From M0108 sp963841065 (lineage in GTDB: Bacteria; Pseudomonadota; Gammaproteobacteria; Chromatiales; Chromatiaceae), in the NCBI GenBank assembly GCA_963841065.1, contig CAWJBI010000043.1, positions 1 through 64,000 of the forward strand: a stretch of 64,000 nucleotides of DNA. The letters are read 5' to 3'. A model generated the notes under the pieces. It ran no database searches. It was not told the origin of the DNA and worked only from the letters and a program-made list of their open reading frames with translations. Both the position numbers and the translations under genes were made by a program. This document shows positions 36,167 to 44,660 of this stretch, one piece after another (the stretch's first letter is position 1; each line of letters begins with the position of its first letter).

Positions 36167-36832
36167 TCAATGACCGACCACCGGCAGCCCGGCCCGGCGC
36201 CACTCGGGCAGGCCGTCCTGGAGGCGCCGCGCGACAAACCCTGCCTCACGCAGTTTCGCCACGGCCTCGAAGGACAAGACACACCAGGGGCCCCGGCAAT
36301 AAGCCACCACCTCCCGGTCCCTCGGCAACTCCCCGAGTCTTTCCCGCAGATGTTCCAGGGGGACGTTCAGGGCCCCGGCCACGTGGGCCTGGTCATACTC
36401 CTCCGGGGGGCGCACATCGAGCAGGGTCACCAGGCCATCCCGCACCCGGTCCAGCAGTTCCTGGGCGGGCACCGGTTCCAGGGCATCGCGACCCTTGAGG
36501 TAGCTGGCCACCAGGTCTTCCACCGCGCTGATATGAGCCGCCGCGATCGCCCTCAGCACCGCCATGGCGTCCAGGACCCGCTCATCCCCCAGCATGTAGC
36601 GGATATGCTTGCCGTCTCGTCGCGCCTGGACCAGCCCGGCGGCCTTGAGCTGCTGCAGGTGCTTGGAGGTATTGGCGAGGGAGAGGCCGGCGACCCTGGC
36701 CAGATCCTCGACACTCCGCTCCCCCTGGGCGAGAAAATCCAGCAATTCGAGGCGCGCCCCATGGCCCAGGGCGCGGGCTACGACCGCCAGATGGTCGAAC
36801 AGGGCGTGCTTGGGGCTCGAGGCTAGGGGCAT
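36167..36832 (-). CDS. ArsR-family regulator fused to rhodanese domain
   Basis: 221 aa from ATG 36832 (MPLASSPKHALFDHLAVVAR). Residues about 10-100 are an ArsR winged HTH (ERSVEDLARVAGLSLANTSK, HLQQLKAAGLVQARRDGKHI). Residues about 120-215 are a rhodanese domain (LLDVRPPEEYDQAHVAGALN) with active loop CRGPWC. The HTH part has no cysteine pair, so sensing likely occurs at the rhodanese loop through a persulfide or disulfide. A matching inverted repeat lies in its own promoter (36863-36882) and before both sterol desaturase loci, so it is probably an autoregulated repressor that responds to reactive sulfur. Confidence 0.9.
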   Translation of the reverse strand: MPLASSPKHALFDHLAVVARALGHGARLELLDFLAQGERSVEDLARVAGLSLANTSKHLQQLKAAGLVQARRDGKHIRYMLGDERVLDAMAVLRAIAAAHISAVEDLVASYLKGRDALEPVPAQELLDRVRDGLVTLLDVRPPEEYDQAHVAGALNVPLEHLRERLGELPRDREVVAYCRGPWCVLSFEAVAKLREAGFVARRLQDGLPEWRRAGLPVVGH

Positions 36833-36862
36833 GGGTGGGACTCGCTGGAATGGCGCCGGAAC

Positions 36863-36882
36863 AATCAACGTCCTTGTTGAAT
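36863..36882. promoter_or_regulatory. Operator site 1 (7-6-7 inverted repeat) of the ArsR-rhodanese regulator
   Basis: aatcaac-gtcctt-gttgaat, one mismatch from perfect. It lies 30 nt upstream of the regulator start and equals sites 2 and 3 in arm sequence and spacing. Confidence 0.75.
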
Positions 36883-37000
36883 AACGACGGGACGCTCAGT
36901 ATAACGGCTTCAATCGCCGGTGCGCGGCCGAGCGTAGCGACCTGGCTCCTGTCGCCAACGGGGTCCAGCCCTCTCATCCCATTATCATCGGCATTACCCT

Positions 37001-37222
37001 ATGTTCGCCTGGATCGACCGCCTGCCCCTCACCCTCTTCGTCGTCGCTGCCCTGACCCTGGGGCTCGCGCCCTTCGTGCCCGAACCCCACCTCTGGGAAA
37101 AGCTTAGGATGCTGGCCAATGGGGAATTGGCACGCCCAATCGACATCTTCGACCTCATCCTGCACGCCACGCCTTGGCTCCTGCTGGCCATCAAGATAGC
37201 CCGTGCCGCCCGGTCCCGCTGA
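37001..37222 (+). CDS. Small membrane protein, unknown
   Basis: 73 aa with two TM segments (RLPLTLFVVAALTLGLAPFV; ILHATPWLLLAIKIARAA) around a short hydrophilic link with PEPHLWEKLRML. Similar short proteins are sometimes labelled RND-transporter-associated, but no function is known. It lies between operator sites 1 and 2, divergent from the regulator. Confidence 0.7.
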   Translation: MFAWIDRLPLTLFVVAALTLGLAPFVPEPHLWEKLRMLANGELARPIDIFDLILHATPWLLLAIKIARAARSR

Positions 37223-37272
37223 TCATGACTCCGAGGCGCGTGGCGAGTCCATCCGCACGGCGATGCGGTAAC

Positions 37273-37292
37273 ATTCAACTTTCTGGTTGAAT
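37273..37292. promoter_or_regulatory. Operator site 2 (perfect ATTCAAC-N6-GTTGAAT)
   Basis: attcaac-tttctg-gttgaat, 67 nt upstream of the sterol desaturase GTG start of locus copy A. Confidence 0.8.
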
Positions 37293-37359
37293 GAATCCCG
37301 GCGATCTGCCAGACTGAGATCCTAGTCCTATCAAGACCGGGAATCGGAGGCAGACGACC

Positions 37360-38233
37360 GTGGATAGCTTCGTCCAGACCCATGAGGCGGTCATCCGTCT
37401 CGGCGCCTTTTTTGGCATCTTCGCCGCCATGGCCCTGTGGGAGTGGCGCGCCCCGCGGCGCGCCTTGACGGTCTCCAAGGTCCGGCGCTGGTCCAGTAAT
37501 CTGGGGTTGGTGGTGCTCAATACCCTGCTGCTGCGGCTGCTCTTCCCCGTCGCGGCCGTGGGGCTGGCGGCGACGGCCACCGCCCAGGGCTGGGGCCTGC
37601 TCAATCACTTCGCCCTCCCAACCTGGCTGGCGATCCCCCTGGCGGTGATCGCCCTGGACCTGGCGATCTGGGCCCAGCACGTCTTTTTCCACGCCGTGCC
37701 CGCCCTGTGGCGGCTGCACCGGGTCCACCATGCCGACCTGGACTACGACCTGACCACCGGGGCGCGCTTCCACCCCATCGAGATCATCCTGTCCATGCTG
37801 ATCAAGTTCGCGGTCATCCTGGCCCTGGGGCCGCCGGTGGTGGCGGTGATCCTCTTCGAGGTCATCCTGAACGGCATGGCCATGTTCAATCACGGCAACG
37901 TCGGCCTGCCCGACCGGCTGGACCGGCGGCTGCGCTGGTTCGTCGTCACCCCGGACATGCACCGGGTCCATCACTCGGTGGCGGAGGACGAGACCAATTC
38001 CAACTTCGGCTTCAACCTCTCCGCCTGGGACCGGCTGTTCGGGACCTATCGCGAGGCCCCCCGCGCCGGGCAGCTGGGCATGACCATCGGCATCGACGAC
38101 CACCGCGACCCGCGGGAGGTGGACCAGCCTGCCGGGGATGCTGGCCCTGCCCTTCCGGGGGGCGGTCACGGGCTATGCCATCAACCGCCGGACCTGGGGT
38201 AACGCTGAGGATGGGCCTGGGGGCCGGTCGTGA
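37360..38233 (+). pseudogene. Sterol desaturase/fatty-acid hydroxylase-family protein (copy A), frameshifted near the end
   Basis: From GTG 37360. Membrane segments and three His clusters of the diiron hydroxylase family are visible: WAQHVFFHAVPALWRLHRVH then HADLDYD; NHGNVGLPD; PDMHRVHHSVAEDETNSNFG. The frame ends at 38202 with a non-family tail. Reading on one base shifted from about 38125 restores LPGMLALPFRGAVTGYAINR and RTWG, and ends at 38231-38233 overlapping the next start as GTGA. This coupling supports a real indel. Diiron site intact, so the product may still act with an altered tail. Substrate is unknown. Confidence 0.85.
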
Positions 38234-39243
38234 AGGGCGCGGCACGCCTGCTGCTGGCCCTGGCCCTGGCCGCCGGCATCGCCCTGGCCCTGGTCTACCG
38301 CGAGCACCTGGACGCCGCCGCCCTGACGGACTGGGTCGCCGCCGCCGGGGCGGCCGGCCCCCTGGTCTTCATGGCGGTCTATGCGCTCGCCACCGTGCTG
38401 TTTCTGCCCGGCTCGCTCCTGACCCTGGCCGGCGGGGCACTCTTCGGCCCGGTGTGGGGGACCCTCTACAACTTGACCGGGGCCACCCTCGGGGCAGCGC
38501 TCGCCTTCCTCATCGCCCGCTATCTGGCCGCCGATTGGGTCCAGGCCCGGGCCGGCGGCATCGGCAAGCGCCTGGTGCAGGGCGTGGAGGCCGAGGGCTG
38601 GCGCTTCGTCGCCTTCACCCGCCTGGTGCCGCTCTTTCCCTTCAACCTGCTGAACTACGCCCTGGGGCTCACCCGCATCCCCTTCCTGCATTACCTCATC
38701 GCGACCTATCGTCTGCATGGTGCCCGGGGCCCTCGCCTACACCTGGCTCGGCTACGCCGGGCGCGAGGCGGCGGGCGGCGGCGAGGGGCTGATCCAGAAG
38801 GGTCTGATCGCCCTGGCCCTGCTGGCCGGGCTGGCCTTCCTGCCGCGGCTGATCGCCCGCCTGCGCCAGGGGCCCATGATGCAGGTGACCGAGCTCAAGT
38901 CCAGCCTGGACGCGGGCGCGCCCCTGCTGGTGCTCGACGTGCGCACCGCCGCCGACTTCGACGGCGATCAAGGGCATATCAGCGGGGCGCTGAACCTCCC
39001 TTGGAGGATCTACCCAGCCGCCTGGACGCGCTGGGCACCGACCCCGAGCGTCCCATCGCACTGATCTGCCGCACCGACCGCCGCTCCGCCAAGGCCGCCG
39101 CCCTGCTGGCGCAGCGCGGCTTTGCCCGGGTCCAGGTGGTCCAGGGCGGCATGACCGCCTGGCTCGACCAACGGCTGGCCCGTCGAATCGCATCCCACCC
39201 AACCGGAGTAACTCCCCATGAAGACCCTGTTCATCCTCAATGA
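38230..39243 (+). pseudogene. TVP38/DedA-type membrane protein fused to rhodanese (copy A), two frameshifts
   Basis: GTG start 38230. The TVP38/TMEM64 (VTT) domain is clear in frame 1: TVLFLPGSLLTLAGGALFGP, then GATLGAALAFLIARYLAADW and LVPLFPFNLLNYALGLTRIP. At about 38706 the frame must shift to give MVPGALAYTWLGYAGREAAG, and then a rhodanese: LLVLDVRTAADFDGDQGHIS and GALNLPW. At about 39003 a shift back gives LEDLPSRLDALGTDPERPIA and ICRTDRRS (active Cys). It would end near the DsrE start. As read, only the first 160 residues are made in frame. Confidence 0.82.
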
Positions 39244-39563
39244 CCCCCCCTACGGCACCGAGCGCAGCTTCAACGGCCTGCGCCTGGCCAAGGCCCTGGT
39301 CGGCAAGGGCGCCGAGGTCACCGTCTTTCTGATGGCCGACGCCGTGGCCTGCGCCAAGACCGGCCAGAAGGTCCCCCAGGGCTACTACAACCTGGAACTG
39401 ATGACCAAGGCGATCTGCCGCGGCGGCGAGGTCCTGCTGTGCGGGACCTGCATGGACGCCCGCGGCATCACCGATGCCGAGTTGGTGGAGGGGGCGCAAC
39501 GCAGCACCCTGGACGAGCTGGCTGAAGCGCACCCTGGCGGCGGACCAGGTGCTCGTCTTCTGA
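39218..39563 (+). pseudogene. DsrE-family protein (copy A), frameshifted near the end
   Basis: MKTLFILNDPPYGTERSFNG, then DAVACAKTGQKVPQGYYNLE and EVLLCGTCMDARGITDAELV are DsrE-fold blocks, with the conserved Cys pair CGTC. After LDELAE the frame runs on to about 40000 as unrelated text; a shift at about 39520 restores WLKRTLAADQVLVF and a stop at 39561, as in the intact copy B (42651). DsrE-type proteins bind or relay sulfane sulfur or reduce organic sulfur compounds. The defect removes only the last strand. Confidence 0.82.
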
Positions 39564-39627
39564 CACCACACAACAACCGAGAGCGGCGGCCATGCCGCCG
39601 CCGCAACCGACCGCGGAGAGCCCATCA

Positions 39628-39861
39628 ATGTCCATTGTCACAATCCTGTCCAAAGATCCACCCGGAGGGCGCTGCTCGCTCTACCTGCGTTACGCAGAGG
39701 GCCTGCGCGAGGCCGTGGGTTATCAGCCCGAGGTGCGTTATTGCGACGGCAATGCCGCCGTACCGCCCCCCGCGATGCTCGTCGGTGACGTGCTCATCAC
39801 GCCGTCCGACGGCGTCATCGTGTCGCTTACATCATCCTTCACGGAAGACATGCGAGAATAG
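39628..39861 (+). CDS. Hypothetical small protein after DsrE
   Basis: 77 aa from ATG 39628: MSIVTILSKDPPGGRCSLYL then RYAEGLREAVGYQPEVRYCD. Two cysteines about 22 residues apart and an alpha/beta pattern suggest a small thioredoxin-like fold, but no family was recognised. The last dozen residues border the repeat B element. It is absent from locus copy B. Confidence 0.55.
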   Translation: MSIVTILSKDPPGGRCSLYLRYAEGLREAVGYQPEVRYCDGNAAVPPPAMLVGDVLITPSDGVIVSLTSSFTEDMRE

Positions 39862-39867
39862 TCGCGA

Positions 39868-39990
39868 AAGGGCCCGCACGGTGCCCTCCCGAACGGCGGC
39901 CTGCTCTCCGCATCTCCACCCCTTTTCCACCCTCGGCTCCCATCCTGCCCTTGCAGAGCTCCTTTCTTCGATGCTATGTTCCTCCCCGAC
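39868..39990 (-). repeat. Dispersed intergenic repeat B, copy 2
   Basis: The reverse strand shares ordered blocks (tagcatcgaa, ctctgcaagggca, gagatgcgg, gccgccgtt, gggaggg) with 5705-5830. The rest of the gap to 40227 holds two aacttaag words and no recognised gene. Confidence 0.6.
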
Positions 39991-40227
39991 CCCAGCCTGA
40001 CCCCACCCGACGTGCGGTGGGATTTGCTAGACCCGACCTTCCCTCCGTTAGTACTTAACTTAAGAACTGCCCAATCACAGCAACTTAAGTCAAGTAACGC
40101 ACCAGGTTGCAACCCAACCAAATAGGTGGATTTCAATTCACGCTAACCCCCCGTAGCAGGCCTCGAACCTGGTCTCATCATGAATCGGGGCCTTCAAAGG
40201 GTTACCCACCCAAAGAGGAAAGACTAA

Positions 40228-40968
40228 ATGGCCAAGAAAAATGATGACCTTTTCCGTTTTCTGCCGAAAATTGATGCGCAAAGCCCACAAGGTGTCCTGG
40301 GGCGCCTCAAGCTCGGCGAGCTTAAGCCAACCCAGAACGCTGTCGGTATGGACGAGGTCAACGCCAAGGTCACCAAGATCAAGGAAAAGGACAAAGACCA
40401 GTTGGTAGATTATCTCCTGCCGCGCGCGGTTCCTATCATCATCGGCAACGGTGGCAGGTTCTACCTTATTGATCATCATCACCTGACCATATCCCTGTGG
40501 CGGGCCCTGAAGGACCCGGAGGTGGAAATCCCGGTCGAGGTGGTGCGCAACTGGAGCACCATTGAGGGGAATCGGTTCTGGAAGGAGATGGCCAGCAATA
40601 ATTGGGTCTATCCCTTCGACGCCATGGGCGCGGGTCCCTTCAACCCAAACACCCTTAAGCAGCATGTGAATGATCTCGACAACGACATCTACCGGAGCCT
40701 GTCCTGGGTAGTGCGGCAACAATACGGCTACGTCAAAGACCCCAACAACGCCATTTTTGCTGAGTTCAAATGGGGCAGCTTCTTCCGCACCCGTGTAATC
40801 TTCGATCAACAACTTACCTATAAGGGCAACGCTCCCGGGAACCTGACCCTCGCCGACATCCAGAAGGCCGACCCGGAGGACTACGGGGAAAAGGTTGACT
40901 ACGCGAGGTACCTGGCAAGCTCCCCCGAGGCGGCAGGTCTTCCGGGCTTTGTTGGCCGCACCCGTTAG
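40228..40968 (+). CDS. ParB/Srx-fold protein (ParBc_2-like)
   Basis: 246 aa with a strong AGAGGA ribosome site. LKLGELKPTQNAVGMDEVNA then KVTKI, followed by RAVPIIIGNGGRFYLIDHHH, is the ParB-like nuclease fold of the ParBc_2 family. A helical C-terminal part ends PGFVGRTR. Not a plasmid partition ParB: no HTH. The AT-richer sequence and neighbours suggest acquired DNA. Function unknown; the fold includes nucleases and CTPase switches. Confidence 0.78.
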   Translation: MAKKNDDLFRFLPKIDAQSPQGVLGRLKLGELKPTQNAVGMDEVNAKVTKIKEKDKDQLVDYLLPRAVPIIIGNGGRFYLIDHHHLTISLWRALKDPEVEIPVEVVRNWSTIEGNRFWKEMASNNWVYPFDAMGAGPFNPNTLKQHVNDLDNDIYRSLSWVVRQQYGYVKDPNNAIFAEFKWGSFFRTRVIFDQQLTYKGNAPGNLTLADIQKADPEDYGEKVDYARYLASSPEAAGLPGFVGRTR

Positions 40969-41123
40969 GAACTTGAGTTGTCGTTCAGACCCTCCGTACC
41001 ATGACGCTACCTGATGCGTCACCGGAGTTGCCCACGATCAGGGACGATCCCTTAACCTGGTTGACCCATCCGCAGTGCTTGCCCGGGCCCTGGGCGTCCG
41101 CCCTTGGGCCCCGTGGCCGCTCT

Positions 41124-41588
41124 TCAGGTCGTCATCCGCACCACTCCGGAGACGATCCCGAGGATCTCGATCTCATCGTGCCGGAGGTACAGCGGCGCCA
41201 TCTCGGGATTGGCCGGTTGGAGGCGGACCCCCTCCGCTTCCACATAAAAGCGCTTGAGCGTCACCTGGTGACCGTTGATCAAGGCCACCACGGTCTCGCC
41301 ATTCTCGGCGGTCTGGCGTTGCTCGATGACGATAATGTCCCCGTCCTGGATCTGGTCATCGATCATGGAATGGCCGCGCACCCGCAGGGCATAGCTGGCT
41401 TTGCGGGTCATGTGGCTCGGGACCCGGATGGTTTCCTGCTCTTCGGGCGTTTCCACCGGTCGGCCCGCACTCACGTACCCCAACAAGGGCACCTCGATCC
41501 CGGGTTCATCCTCCAGCCCCAAGGGTTCGAGGCGGGGGTCCCAGAAGAGGCGGGTCCGTTTGGGCATCATGTAGACGACTTGGGGCAT
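41124..41588 (-). CDS. LexA/UmuD-like S24 protein without HTH
   Basis: 154 aa from ATG 41588 (MPQVVYMMPKRTRLFWDPRL). The cleavage-type site LLGYVSAGRP is followed by the catalytic Ser in RVRGHSMIDDQIQDGD and the Lys in INGHQVTLKRF, the Ser-Lys dyad of LexA, phage repressors and UmuD. No DNA-binding domain precedes it, even in the longest frame (start 41708). It may act as UmuD-like SOS factor or as a truncated prophage repressor; the phage endolysin fragment next door favours the latter. Confidence 0.8.
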   Translation of the reverse strand: MPQVVYMMPKRTRLFWDPRLEPLGLEDEPGIEVPLLGYVSAGRPVETPEEQETIRVPSHMTRKASYALRVRGHSMIDDQIQDGDIIVIEQRQTAENGETVVALINGHQVTLKRFYVEAEGVRLQPANPEMAPLYLRHDEIEILGIVSGVVRMTT

Positions 41589-41740
41589 CAGCGGCTCCAG
41601 AGTGGGGGTGAAAGTCGTTGGGGAAGGCGCGCGCCTCACCATCTGGCGGATTCTCCTCCCTACCGTCCAATCCGTCCATAACCCGCCCGACCGCCCCGCC
41701 CATCTCATGAAAGATGGCTCCCATTACCACGGAGCCACTC

Positions 41741-41977
41741 ATGCAAACCTTCCCCGACTGCATCGCCCACGTCCTCGCCGCCGAGGGCGGCCTCGTCAAC
41801 GACCCCAAAGATCCCGGCGGGGTCACCAAATTCGGCATCAGCCAGCGCGCCTATCCCGCCCTCAACATCCGCGGACTCACCCCGGACGACGCCAAGGCGA
41901 ACTTCTACCGGGGTTTACCCCCACTCGACCTCACGGCTCGCCGGCGCCCTGATATGCTTGGCAATGCTCTCGTGTAG
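41741..41977 (+). pseudogene. GH108 phage-type endolysin, truncated
   Basis: MQTFPDCIAHVLAAEGGLVN then DPKDPGGVTKFGISQRAYPA is the N-terminus of glycoside hydrolase family 108 (catalytic Glu in AEGG). Family sequence ends after DDAKANFYRG at about 41918; the remaining tail is unrelated and the peptidoglycan-binding half is missing. Prophage remnant. Confidence 0.75.
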
Positions 41978-42057
41978 GGATTCAGCCGCTTCGTCCTGGT
42001 GCGCGCGGCGCGTTGGCAAGCCGGCGCGGGCGGAGTATCACGGGCGCGGCCCAGAAC

Positions 42058-42077
42058 ATTCAACTCAGTAGTTGAAT
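42058..42077. promoter_or_regulatory. Operator site 3 (perfect ATTCAAC-N6-GTTGAAT)
   Basis: attcaac-tcagta-gttgaat, 73 nt upstream of the start of locus copy B, the same distance range as site 2 before copy A. Confidence 0.8.
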
Positions 42078-42150
42078 AAACGCGACGGATCTGCCAGCAT
42101 TGGGTCACCTTATCCCAACAGCCGGTCCCGCGACTGGCGGCAGCCCCCCC

Positions 42151-42378
42151 TTGAACAGCTTCATCCTGACCCACGAGGCCCCCATCCGCCTCGGCGCCTT
42201 CTTCGGCATCTTCGCTCTCATGGCCCTGTGGGAGCTGCGCGCGCCACGGCGGGCCCTGACTGTTTCCAAAGCCCTACGCTGGGGCAGCAACCTGGGGCTG
42301 GTGGTGCTCAACTCGGTCCTGCTGCGCCTGCTGTTCCCGGCCGCGGCCGTGGGGCTGGCGGCAACCGCGGCGGGTTAG
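42151..42378 (+). pseudogene. Sterol desaturase N-terminal fragment (copy B)
   Basis: From TTG 42151: NSFILTHEAPIRLGAFFGIF then ALMALWELRAPRRALTVSKA, about 80 percent like copy A. It stops after VGLAATAAG, where sequence jumps directly into the middle of the TVP38 gene. All three His clusters are lost. Confidence 0.85.
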
Positions 42379-42644
42379 TGCCGGTGTTTCCCTTCAACCT
42401 GCTGAACTATGCCCTGGGGCTGACGCGCATCCCCTTCCGCCATTACCTGCTGGCCACCGTCATCTGCATGCTGCCTGCCGCCTTCGCCTTTACCTGGCTG
42501 GGCTATGCCGGCCGCGAGGCCATGGCGGGCGGCGAGGGCCTGATCCAGAAGGGCCTGATCGCCTTGGCCCTGTTGGCGGTGCTGGCCTTTCTGCCCCGCC
42601 TGGTGGCGCGCCTGCGCCGCCCCCCATCACCCCAACCGGAGTAG
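42379..42644 (+). pseudogene. TVP38/DedA-type C-terminal fragment (copy B)
   Basis: The first in-frame residues VPVFPFNLLNYALGLTRIPF then RHYLLATVICMLPAAFAFTW align with the second half of the copy A protein and show the frame that copy A has lost. It ends RPPSPQPE without the rhodanese domain. No good start codon of its own; expression is doubtful. Confidence 0.8.
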
Positions 42645-42650
42645 TCCCCG

Positions 42651-43007
42651 ATGGCCACCCTCTTCATTCTCAACGACCCGCCTTATGGCACCGAAAGAAG
42701 CTACAACGCGCTGCGACTGGCGCGCAACCTGCAAAAAAAGGGCGAAGGCAACCTCGAGGTCCGCGTCTTCTTGCTGGGGGATGCCGCCTCCTGCGCCAAG
42801 TCGGGCCAGAAGGTGCCCACCGGCTTCTACAATATCGGTGACATGCTCGGCATGGTGGCTCGCGCCGGTGCCGAGATTGGCGTCTGTGGTACCTGTTTGG
42901 ATGCCCGGGGCATCGCCGCGGACGAGTTGATCAAGGGCGCTCACCGGGGCACGCTGGACGAGTTGACCGAGTGGACCCTGTGGGCCGACAAGGTGCTGGT
43001 ATTCTGA
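42651..43007 (+). CDS. DsrE-family protein (copy B), intact
   Basis: 118 aa: MATLFILNDPPYGTERSYNA, DAASCAKSGQKVPTGFYNIG, VCGTCLDARGIAADELIKGA and the C-terminal strand DKVLVF. The CGTC pair and the Cys in SCAK could carry persulfide sulfur. It starts 6 nt after the TVP38 fragment and is the only intact member of this locus, under operator site 3. Likely cytoplasmic sulfur relay or reduction; the partner is unknown. Confidence 0.9.
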   Translation: MATLFILNDPPYGTERSYNALRLARNLQKKGEGNLEVRVFLLGDAASCAKSGQKVPTGFYNIGDMLGMVARAGAEIGVCGTCLDARGIAADELIKGAHRGTLDELTEWTLWADKVLVF

Positions 43008-43151
43008 ATGCCGCTCCTGGCCATGCTTGCCGGTACGGCCACCGGTATATTGGACCGGAGGCATTTTTTTATTCCGGACTTATCGAAGGCTGTCCCTGGG
43101 CGCCTCGATCAGGCAATCTACCCCTAGACATTAGGGTATCAAGAGGATGCA

Positions 43152-44096
43152 ATGAACTTCATAAAGTCTCTGGTGGGCTACCTGTCCGCGCTGGTGATCT
43201 TGCTGTGCTTGCCGCTACCGGCAAACGCCGCCGACTACGTTCCGAAGGTCGAAGTCGTGACGACTGGCGTCTACGCGATTGTCGGCCCACTCGGGCAACG
43301 CAGCCAGGAGAATGACGGCCTGAATGCCAACTACGGATTTATCGTGACGCCGACCGGGGTCATCTTGATCGATTCCGGTGCCAGTCGGATCGCCGCCGAG
43401 AAGCTGGATACGGCCATCCGCACGGTTACCGACCAGCCGGTGCGGTGGGTCGTCAATACGGGTAGTCAGGATCATCGCTGGCTGGGCAACGCCTATTTCG
43501 CCAGTCAGGGCGCCGAAATCCTGGCGATGGCGCGCACGGGAGCCACTCAATCACAGCAGGGCGCCCAGCAATTAGCCGGGCTGGAACGCTTCCTGGGCGA
43601 ACGCCTGCAGGGAACGACGCCGTTGCCGGCCCCCAAGCTACTCACGGGGGATTCCGCTACCCTCGACCTCGGCGGAGAAACCCTGGAACTGAGATATACC
43701 GATGCCCACTATCCGGGCGATGCCATGGTGTTCCTGCCCAAGCACGGCGTGGTGTTCACCGGCGATCTGGTTTATGTCGACCGCTTGCTCGGCATCCTGC
43801 CGTCCTCCAGCGTCAATAAGGGGCATCAGGCCTTCAAGACGCTGGCGACCCTGGCGCCGAAGCGCATCGTGCCGGGGCACGGTCGCGTTTGCGACCTCGA
43901 TCAGGCCCAACGCGAGACCGGCGATTACTACGCCTTTCTGGTGGACACCATAGGCGCGGCGGCCAAGGAAATGGAGCCCATGGACGACACCTTGTCCCGT
44001 TATGCCGACCTGCCCGCCTTCCGGCATCTGGAAAACTACGACAGCCTCCACCGTGCCAACATGAATCGCGCCTTTACCGAGTTCGAAACGCAATGA
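43152..44096 (+). CDS. Periplasmic MBL-fold hydrolase (SoxH-like)
   Basis: 314 aa with a cleavable signal peptide (SALVILLCLPLPANAA). The metallo-beta-lactamase fold is recognisable: FIVTPTGVILIDSGASRIAA, DAHYPGDAMVFLPKHGVVFT then GDLVYVDRLLG, and PGHGRVCD. The canonical HxHxDH motif is replaced by NTGSQDHRWLGN, which resembles SoxH and quinoprotein-relay hydrolases. Two downstream genes, an unknown secreted protein and a TlpA thioredoxin, look co-transcribed, pointing to periplasmic sulfur or quinoprotein chemistry. Confidence 0.82.
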   Translation: MNFIKSLVGYLSALVILLCLPLPANAADYVPKVEVVTTGVYAIVGPLGQRSQENDGLNANYGFIVTPTGVILIDSGASRIAAEKLDTAIRTVTDQPVRWVVNTGSQDHRWLGNAYFASQGAEILAMARTGATQSQQGAQQLAGLERFLGERLQGTTPLPAPKLLTGDSATLDLGGETLELRYTDAHYPGDAMVFLPKHGVVFTGDLVYVDRLLGILPSSSVNKGHQAFKTLATLAPKRIVPGHGRVCDLDQAQRETGDYYAFLVDTIGAAAKEMEPMDDTLSRYADLPAFRHLENYDSLHRANMNRAFTEFETQ

Positions 44097-44141
44097 GGCA
44101 TCCAGTCGCCGCCCTCGGTCGGATGCCAGCGAACCCTTTCG

Positions 44142-44660
44142 ATGCTTGGTATATGGCTATTCGCAACAGGCTCGCTGGCTACGGATATCGAGTGGCGGCA
44201 CCGTGCCGTCCACGATACGGTGAGTCTGATGGCTAATCCCTTGGGCGTGGCCTCTCGGATCTCCTTTTACGAAGGGCGCGGCTTTGCCAGTAGCGCCATT
44301 GAGCCCTACGCCCAGGCCTGTGGTTTCTCTTTCGGCATGCTCAATGAAGGGAGTGGGACGATCGTTACCCAGTTGAAATCCTGGCGGGCGATTGGCGCCG
44401 ATGGCGAGGAGATTTCGCTTCGTCCGCCGGAGGAATGGGAAGCCGACTGGCTCGATGCCAATATCCCGGAACCGGCCCGTATCGCCTTTCGCTGGGCGCA
44501 ATTCCAATCCGAAATCACCTTTGAGCCGGGCGACTGGATCATGGGGATGGCGACGCTGACGTCGGCGCCCAAGCCCCCCTTCCGCATCCTAGCCCGTTAC
44601 CGCGATAACAAGGGGGACCATGAACTCCAACTCGATAAGCTCCACTGCGCCGATGATTGA
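44142..44660 (+). CDS. Secreted protein of unknown function
   Basis: 172 aa with a signal-like start MLGIWLFATGSLATDIEW. It is rich in aromatic residues (FRWAQFQSEITFEPGDWIMG) and probably beta-rich. One Cys in AQACGFSFG and one in KLHCADD could pair. No family recognised. It overlaps the TlpA gene and follows the SoxH-like gene by 45 nt. Confidence 0.7.
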   Translation: MLGIWLFATGSLATDIEWRHRAVHDTVSLMANPLGVASRISFYEGRGFASSAIEPYAQACGFSFGMLNEGSGTIVTQLKSWRAIGADGEEISLRPPEEWEADWLDANIPEPARIAFRWAQFQSEITFEPGDWIMGMATLTSAPKPPFRILARYRDNKGDHELQLDKLHCADD

